Origin: Candidatus Pacearchaeota archaeon
GTDB taxonomy: Archaea > Nanobdellota > Nanobdellia > Pacearchaeales > GW2011-AR1
Reading direction: 5' to 3'
Assembly (NCBI GenBank): GCA_002688875.1
Contig: NZDU01000040.1
Coordinates: forward strand, 1 to 55,947
DNA: 55,947 nt
The notes under the pieces were generated by a model. It ran no database searches, was not told the origin of the DNA, and was given only the letters and a program-made list of their open reading frames with translations. Below, piece by piece: positions 51,072-55,947 of the stretch. Position numbers and translations under genes: made by a program. Position 1 is the stretch's first letter. Each line of letters opens with the position of its first letter.

Positions 51072-52622
51072 TTATGTTGGAGGATCTTCATAAGCAACCC
51101 TATAGAGAACCACAGCAAACAGCTTAGCAGTTATCACAGGTTTATCTCTAATCCTTCCATAAAGAGTCATAGAAACAACTATGTTAACCAAGACCCATAA
51201 ATTATACAATGCAACTGAGAAGAGGAAATAAAACAGTCTAATATGATAGTTCTTTGAAGTAGTCTTAGCCTTGAAGTCATGATCCATTTGACGGTAGCTA
51301 GTTTCAATTCCCCATCTCTTGCTATAAAACTTATATAAATAATGAGCTAATTGTTCAGGAATATTTAAGTTTGTAATAAATGCCCTTTTAATTCCTTCAT
51401 CATCATCAACTAAAATCAGATCAATTACAGCCTTATCCTTTCTTCCAATTTCAAAGTCTTTAATTTTTCTAGCTTTAACCCCTACACTTTTCTTCATCCA
51501 TGCTTTTACTCTTTCACTTCTTACTTTTGGCATTACGAATTTTACTCTATTAACTTTTAGAATGTTAATTACTTTTGGTTTGTCAAATCCTCTGTCTAAG
51601 TAAACCTTGCTAATTCTAATTTTTTCTTTAGCCTTTTTGACTAAAATATCTACTAGATTTTCTAAAGTATCAAATTTGTGGATTGGAACAGCATCTAGAG
51701 TAAACCTTCTTCCAGCTACGACAATTGAGCTGGTTATGAATTGGTAAAAATGTGAAGTTCCACGCTCAGGCTTTCCCTCTGTTACATACGGATCGTTTTT
51801 ATCTCCGTAGTAAGGAATTTTGTGAATATCAATAGCAATGTCTAATTTTCTTCTCTTTAGGATATTATAGTTCTGTTTAGCGTAATTGAAGATAACTTCC
51901 AAAACCTTGTCAAACATGTCTTGGATTTTGTTTTTATCATTAAACTTACTGAAATGGTATAACATAGTCCAACTAGTTGGTGCTTTACTTTCGGGATTTA
52001 GTTCTTTAAAAGTCACACTTCCGTCATGTGTAAAGTCATGAGTCTGAGCAATATGGACTAAAACATCAAGTAAATCTTTGGTTGTGAATTTTCCGTTTTC
52101 CTTAATTTTTAAATCAATTTGAGGGTAAACTAATTTTTTAACAAGCTTAGTTGCTTCCTTCAATGCTCTGTTTTGTTCTTTCTTATTATTTTGTTTAATT
52201 ACTTTCTTTACAATTTCCAAATCTAGGATGATTCCTTTTTCACTAGCCTTCTTTAAGATTGCTTTAGCTATGTTATTTAGTTCTTCTTTTACATCCTTGT
52301 GTTTTTGATAGAACTTGTTGAAGTATCTCTTTCCAGGTAGGACTAGTTCGTTGTTGTCGTTATTCAAAAATCCCAATCTGTAAGCTTCTTCTTTTTCCTC
52401 TTGTAAAGCCTTGAGTAATTCTTCGTAGTAAGTAATTCCTTTTATTCTTCTGAATAGATAAAGCTTTAACAAAGATTCAGTCTTGAAAATGATCTCTTTT
52501 TGTTTAACTAAATCTAGCTGTAGCTTTGAAAGAATGTAGGAAATCTTGATCCAATTTCGCTGACCAAGATTCCCGAAAATATTATTAAGTTCTTTATCCA
52601 CTTCTTTTTTTGGGTTTTTCAT
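51072..52622 (-). CDS. IS4/ISH3-like DDE transposase
   Basis: 516 residues. RNase H-fold catalytic domain in the C-terminal half with Asp in DIAIDIHKIPYYG, Asp in KVYLDRGFDKP and Glu in KRWGIETSYRQMDHDF, in the YREK-like context of IS4-related families. The N-terminal 150 residues are helical and basic. Codon usage is host-like, so it belongs to an element adapted to this lineage. I could not define its terminal inverted repeats. A related decayed copy lies at 50389-50590. Confidence 0.88.
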   Translation of the reverse strand: MKNPKKEVDKELNNIFGNLGQRNWIKISYILSKLQLDLVKQKEIIFKTESLLKLYLFRRIKGITYYEELLKALQEEKEEAYRLGFLNNDNNELVLPGKRYFNKFYQKHKDVKEELNNIAKAILKKASEKGIILDLEIVKKVIKQNNKKEQNRALKEATKLVKKLVYPQIDLKIKENGKFTTKDLLDVLVHIAQTHDFTHDGSVTFKELNPESKAPTSWTMLYHFSKFNDKNKIQDMFDKVLEVIFNYAKQNYNILKRRKLDIAIDIHKIPYYGDKNDPYVTEGKPERGTSHFYQFITSSIVVAGRRFTLDAVPIHKFDTLENLVDILVKKAKEKIRISKVYLDRGFDKPKVINILKVNRVKFVMPKVRSERVKAWMKKSVGVKARKIKDFEIGRKDKAVIDLILVDDDEGIKRAFITNLNIPEQLAHYLYKFYSKRWGIETSYRQMDHDFKAKTTSKNYHIRLFYFLFSVALYNLWVLVNIVVSMTLYGRIRDKPVITAKLFAVVLYRVAYEDPPT

Positions 52623-52641
52623 TTTGCGATGGGAAACTCAC

Positions 52642-52674
52642 CCGAGAGGAGGGGTGTCAAAGTCTTCCTCTCGG
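52642..52674 (-). terminator. Hairpin between the zinc-finger gene and the transposase
   Basis: CCGAGAGGA (52642-52650) and TCCTCTCGG (52666-52674) form a 9-bp stem with a 15-nt loop. It overlaps the end of the small zinc-finger gene and ends 20 bases before the transposase start on the minus strand. It could attenuate read-through into the transposase gene. Confidence 0.5.
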
Positions 52675-52815
52675 ATCCATTTGTATTTCAGCTATTGCTT
52701 GCCAAAGGGTGCGTATGTTCATGTAAACGTCCTTGTGGTCTTCACAAAGAGTTTTGTGCAATAACTGATCATATCTGCCTGGCTTTCGGCAATACTTACA
52801 TGGTCGATGTTTCAT
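52657..52815 (-). CDS. 52-residue zinc-finger protein upstream of the transposase
   Basis: ATG at 52815 with an ideal Shine-Dalgarno AGGAGGTGA (complement of 52822-52830) six bases upstream. The peptide starts MKHRPCKYCRKPGRYDQLL and continues C-E-D-H, giving CxxC...CxxH, a likely zinc site. Divergent from the wHTH gene across a palindrome-rich AT region. Probably an accessory or regulator of the mobile element. Confidence 0.7.
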   Translation of the reverse strand: MKHRPCKYCRKPGRYDQLLHKTLCEDHKDVYMNIRTLWQAIAEIQMDPRGRL

Positions 52816-52866
52816 AGTTTATCACCTCCTTTGGTTTATTTATCGTATTATAATAATATATATAGT

Positions 52867-52884
52867 ATACTTATATATAAGTAT
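52867..52884. promoter_or_regulatory. 18-bp perfect palindrome, probable operator
   Basis: ATACTTATATATAAGTAT is perfectly self-complementary. It lies between the divergent zinc-finger gene (start 52815) and the wHTH gene (start 52948), in a run of TATA-like sequence, so a dimeric wHTH protein binding here could control both. Confidence 0.55.
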
Positions 52885-52947
52885 TTCTATTGTATAGTAT
52901 ATATATTAATAATAAGTTTTATATACAAATAGTATTACTTTAATCTT

Positions 52948-53202
52948 ATGTCACAACCAATACCAAAATGGCTCCAAGAAAGATATGCTCTTCTGTTGAA
53001 AGAGTTTGGAGATAGAGAATTCACCTTCGGCTTAGCTAGAAAACTATTGAAGAAAGATCAAGAGAAGATAGTGAGTATTTCTTTGTCTAAATTAAAGAAA
53101 GCAGGATGGTTGGAGATAATAAGGTTAGATCCTAACGATTCTAGGAAGAGGTATTATAAGTTGAAAACTCTTAACGAAATATTCAAAGGAATGAATCAGT
53201 AA
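52948..53202 (+). CDS. Winged-helix transcriptional regulator
   Basis: 84 residues. A single winged helix-turn-helix: helices EFTFGLARKLLKKDQEKIVSI and ISLSKLKKAGWLEIIRLD, then a basic wing (SRKRYYKLKT). Typical of MarR/ArsR-like or element-borne archaeal regulators. TATA-like AGTTTTATATAC lies about 28 bases before the start. Likely autoregulated through the upstream palindrome. Confidence 0.75.
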   Translation: MSQPIPKWLQERYALLLKEFGDREFTFGLARKLLKKDQEKIVSISLSKLKKAGWLEIIRLDPNDSRKRYYKLKTLNEIFKGMNQ

Positions 53203-53208
53203 TTACTT

Positions 53209-55299
53209 TTATCTAATTGGTAACCTTGCAAGTAATACCTTTCCATATTTAGTATCAACTATTTCCCATAGATACCTAATTCTTAAATATAAATCCACAT
53301 CAATAAATTCTTTACAATCAATAGGCACTAAACCCTTAATACCGTTTTCTAACTTTACTTTTTCAAATTTACAATTATCAATAACTATTTCATATATTGG
53401 CTGAAATGAAAATGGTCCTATTAACTGTTTTTTGTTATTTTCATAGACAATCTCCTCAAAACCACCATAAGGATCAGGATCAATTAATTCAGTAATTCCA
53501 TCACCATCAATATCCACCCAACCTAATGTTCTCTGTAACTCAATGCCAATAAGATTATTATCATGCATGATTTCATATTCTCCATCTTGATCATAATCTT
53601 TTAGAACTTCATTATTGTGGGCACCAAATAGACATGGTCCTGAAGAACTAACTCTCTTACGCAGCCAATCTGGTTCTTGACCAACAAAAATCTTTAGATT
53701 TTCAGGAAGTTTAACAGCGTAATAATCAGGAGAGGATCCTAAAAAATCACAACTTCCTACTCCAGCAAATCCACCCCAATTCAAAGATTCGGTTCCATAA
53801 CCCATAGGAAAATGATCTCCAGCAAGTCCCAATGCGTGTAAAATTTCATGACTAATTACACCAAATAAATGTTGAAATGCAGCCAACGCATTAATCCCTT
53901 TTTGTTTATCCAACCCGGAATAAGATTCAGGCGGGTTTAAAGTTGCTCTAACATGTTGCATATTTCCAAGAGTGCTATAGGCTCCACCAAATCCCTTAAT
54001 AACAACAGGAGATATGATAAATACTTGAAAATCATTTTGATTTATCTTTTCAATTGCTGCATTGTATATTTTCCATAAATCTTCGTTTGTTGCCTCCAAA
54101 GATTCAAGTGATTTTTCCTCAATACCTTCCGGAGGTTCTATTACGACTGGAAAAAACTCGTATTGAATGGGGTTATCAACATTTTGCTTCTTCTTAATAT
54201 AATCATTCAAGAAATATTCGTATCTTTTAGTCCAGCTCAACAAAATATCCTCCGGATATGCATCATCAAACATAACAAAGACCAAAAGAGATTTTAATCT
54301 CTCTCCGTAAACAGGAAAGAAACTTTTACGTCTTGAAACTGAGGTTGAATGTTGGGGTCCTTGATTAGTATCAACATTAAAATCCAAAACTGAATAATGA
54401 GAATCATCTTCCCACAATGTCGATCTTAAAAAAGTACCTGCTTTAAAAGAAATACTTCCAATATAAGAAAATTCAATATTGGGATTAGGGGCTTTATAAG
54501 AAATCCCGTTTCTTTGTTTAGGAGTTTCCCACAAATCAGAAATAAATTTCAACATACGCTCTGAATAACCAGATTCATAATTAACAGCCCCTAATTCTTC
54601 AGCCCAACAAGAAGATGGATAAAAAACTCCATTTGAATCATAAACAGGATCATAAGATCTTGGACAAACATGCTTATAACGAATACCGTATGAATAGTGA
54701 ATTTCTTTGAAATATTGTTTACATTCAGGCAAATTCCAATATTCCTTTTCTAAGCTAGCTCTAAAACACTTTGGATTTTTAGGTAAAGGAATTTCAAGAA
54801 TATTTTCATCCGGTAAAGGTATATTAAAATCTAATTTTTCAAGTGGAGGGTCTAATCTCATAGTAAGCTCTTTGTCTTTAAAATCCACTATGACTAATCT
54901 AAATTCTCCTATGGGGATTACTTGCCCCCTAGAAACAACTTGAGTATTACCGTCAACTTCTAGAAGTACTTTTTCTGTTCCAACTCTAACTAAAGAAAAT
55001 TCTGTTCCACGGATATCTATCGCTTTAGTTTGGGATTCAGAAAGTATAAAAAGTTCACATTCTTCTCCAAATAGATCATCCGCAAAGATAAAGAAATCAT
55101 TGATGGTTATTCTTTTATCGTCATTTAGGTCAAAGTCTACATTTAAAAATTTTTCTTCATTAAAGTTTCCAAAAGCTTGAGCAAACATCAAAAAATCATT
55201 AAAATCTATCTTACAATTCCCATCAAAATCCCCCTCTAAACCTAAAACCGGACTACTTAAGATAAATAACACAAATAAAGATATACTTATTTTTCGCAT
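53209..55299 (-). CDS. Secreted metallopeptidase-like protein with dockerin-like N-terminus
   Basis: 696 residues. Signal peptide (1-20), then two EF-hand-like repeats DFDGNCKIDFNDF (24-36) and DFDLNDDKRITINDF (55-69), the same module as in the transglutaminase-like protein at 16624-18075. A beta domain follows, then a Kazal-like cysteine stretch (HVCPRSYDPVYDSNGVFYPS, about 210-229). The catalytic HEILHALGLAGDH (484-496) is a metzincin-like HExxHxxG zinc site. Further Ca-binding Asp-rich loops occur near 580 and 610 (DIDGDGITELIDPD). Probably a secreted, calcium-stabilised zinc protease. Confidence 0.82.
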   Translation of the reverse strand: MRKISISLFVLFILSSPVLGLEGDFDGNCKIDFNDFLMFAQAFGNFNEEKFLNVDFDLNDDKRITINDFFIFADDLFGEECELFILSESQTKAIDIRGTEFSLVRVGTEKVLLEVDGNTQVVSRGQVIPIGEFRLVIVDFKDKELTMRLDPPLEKLDFNIPLPDENILEIPLPKNPKCFRASLEKEYWNLPECKQYFKEIHYSYGIRYKHVCPRSYDPVYDSNGVFYPSSCWAEELGAVNYESGYSERMLKFISDLWETPKQRNGISYKAPNPNIEFSYIGSISFKAGTFLRSTLWEDDSHYSVLDFNVDTNQGPQHSTSVSRRKSFFPVYGERLKSLLVFVMFDDAYPEDILLSWTKRYEYFLNDYIKKKQNVDNPIQYEFFPVVIEPPEGIEEKSLESLEATNEDLWKIYNAAIEKINQNDFQVFIISPVVIKGFGGAYSTLGNMQHVRATLNPPESYSGLDKQKGINALAAFQHLFGVISHEILHALGLAGDHFPMGYGTESLNWGGFAGVGSCDFLGSSPDYYAVKLPENLKIFVGQEPDWLRKRVSSSGPCLFGAHNNEVLKDYDQDGEYEIMHDNNLIGIELQRTLGWVDIDGDGITELIDPDPYGGFEEIVYENNKKQLIGPFSFQPIYEIVIDNCKFEKVKLENGIKGLVPIDCKEFIDVDLYLRIRYLWEIVDTKYGKVLLARLPIR

Positions 55300-55355
55300 A
55301 ATTTTTTTAAGATTTCACAAATACTTAAATATATCCTTTGAATTATCTCCGATTT

Positions 55356-55868
55356 ATGCCAACTTGTCAAAATTGCAATTACGAACTAGTACTTTTACCT
55401 AGGGGCAAGTATAAATGCTCAATTTGTTCTAAACTATATCCTCCTAAAAAAGTTGAATCCAAATCTTTTCGAACTTGGAATCAAAAACAACGAGAGCTTG
55501 ATATTCACAATGATAAACTAGATCATAAAAATAAGGTTTCTGAGAAAAGAGAAATTAGAAAATTTATTAGACAATTATTCAACGGTCTACCTAAAACAAG
55601 AAAACAGATTTATGAAGAATACAAAGAGGTTCAATATCAAAAGAAAAAATTATGGATACAGAATAACAAGGATAAGTATCTTGAGATGAGAAGGAAGATG
55701 AGAGAGAAGTATAGACAAAGAATAAGAGGATATGCAAACTTATATTATTATAGAAAAAAGCAGAAAGCTCTTGCACTACATTACCTCAGAAATAAACAAT
55801 ACAATGGCTCTAAGGAAGAAATAGACTTTTCAGTTCCCGCTAGCTCACTTTCTCAACTACTGTTTTAA
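55356..55868 (+). CDS. Zinc-ribbon plus basic-helix protein, mobile-zone family
   Basis: 170 residues from ATG 55356 (MPTCQNCNYELV). The N-terminal zinc ribbon has CxxC...CxxC (TCQNC, YKCSICSK), followed by about 120 residues of Lys/Arg/Tyr-rich helix and a hydrophobic end SSLSQLLF. Related to the truncated gene at 50607-50894, so at least two copies occur around the transposase. Likely nucleic-acid binding; it might be an accessory gene of a mobile element. The last 79 bases of the window hold no gene. Confidence 0.6.
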   Translation: MPTCQNCNYELVLLPRGKYKCSICSKLYPPKKVESKSFRTWNQKQRELDIHNDKLDHKNKVSEKREIRKFIRQLFNGLPKTRKQIYEEYKEVQYQKKKLWIQNNKDKYLEMRRKMREKYRQRIRGYANLYYYRKKQKALALHYLRNKQYNGSKEEIDFSVPASSLSQLLF

Positions 55869-55947
55869 TCGAAAGATTTATAAAGCTTTGGTTGGTTTTT
55901 CAAGTTGGATGCTCGCTTTTAAATCATATTTATAATCTATGAGATAG

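Noticed and set aside
1..55947. CRISPR array or cas genes
   Set aside because: No regularly spaced short direct repeats and no Cas-like protein were seen; the only tandem repeat is the pair of 366-bp PPC units inside a gene.

Overview
The window looks like a piece of an AT-rich archaeal genome, most likely a DPANN archaeon of the Pacearchaeota/Woesearchaeota type. This placement is an inference. It rests on archaeal-type informational genes (thermosome, archaeal TrpRS, EF-2, EF-1A, uS10, NAC, Sec61beta, Mre11-Rad50, an archaeal RNase P RNA), on TATA-box promoters set about 25-30 bases before leaderless starts, on very compact genes, and on a glycolytic cluster that uses a bacterial-type GAPDH. 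Five tRNA genes are visible (Ser, Pro, Tyr, Asp, Lys) and every one is interrupted by at least one intron.

Layout. 0.1-8.7 kb: two tandem paralogues of unknown function, a pilin-like protein, a short operon ending in the thermosome, trpS, an ABC exporter pair, a presenilin-like intramembrane protease and a 33-residue zinc ribbon. 8.8-12.8 kb: EF-2, EF-1A and uS10. 12.8-13.7 kb: a LAGLIDADG homing endonuclease ending at the base before a doubly interrupted tRNA-Ser(GGA).

13.66-25.81 kb: an integrative element, the main discovery here. The last 13 bases of tRNA-Ser are repeated at 25793-25805, and a tyrosine recombinase begins 75 bases inside the left copy. The element carries an IS3-family insertion sequence, a stranded c-di-GMP-I riboswitch-like leader with its terminator, a secreted transglutaminase-like protein with a dockerin-like N-terminus, a pair of membrane proteins, a large secreted cysteine peptidase with CARDB and PPC repeats, a DUF488-like protein, a TIR/DUF4062-like protein, an orphan purD and two small overlapping genes. 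Its base composition and its use of Shine-Dalgarno sites differ visibly from the flanks.

26.1-36.0 kb: peroxiredoxin, RNase P RNA, Sec61beta, NAC, a coupled operon of two related helical proteins with a MinD-like ATPase, Mre11-Rad50 with tRNA-Pro overlapping the end of rad50, and a large membrane protein. 36.0-37.6 kb: tRNA-Tyr, a frameshifted homing endonuclease running into tRNA-Asp, and a membrane-anchored thioredoxin-like protein. 37.8-42.6 kb: a sugar cluster (GHMP kinase, glycosyltransferase fused to a toroid domain, GH130 phosphorylase). 42.6-49.6 kb: a carbon-metabolism cluster (GAPDH, PGK, PfkB kinase, archaeal class I aldolase, TPI, D-2-hydroxyacid dehydrogenase, ROK kinase) interleaved with three tiny membrane proteins. 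50.2-55.9 kb: tRNA-Lys with a T-arm intron, then a mobile-element zone with an IS4/ISH3-like transposase, a decayed copy of a related transposase, two copies of a zinc-ribbon/basic gene family, a palindrome-preceded wHTH regulator and a secreted metallopeptidase whose dockerin-like N-terminus matches the transglutaminase in the integrative element.
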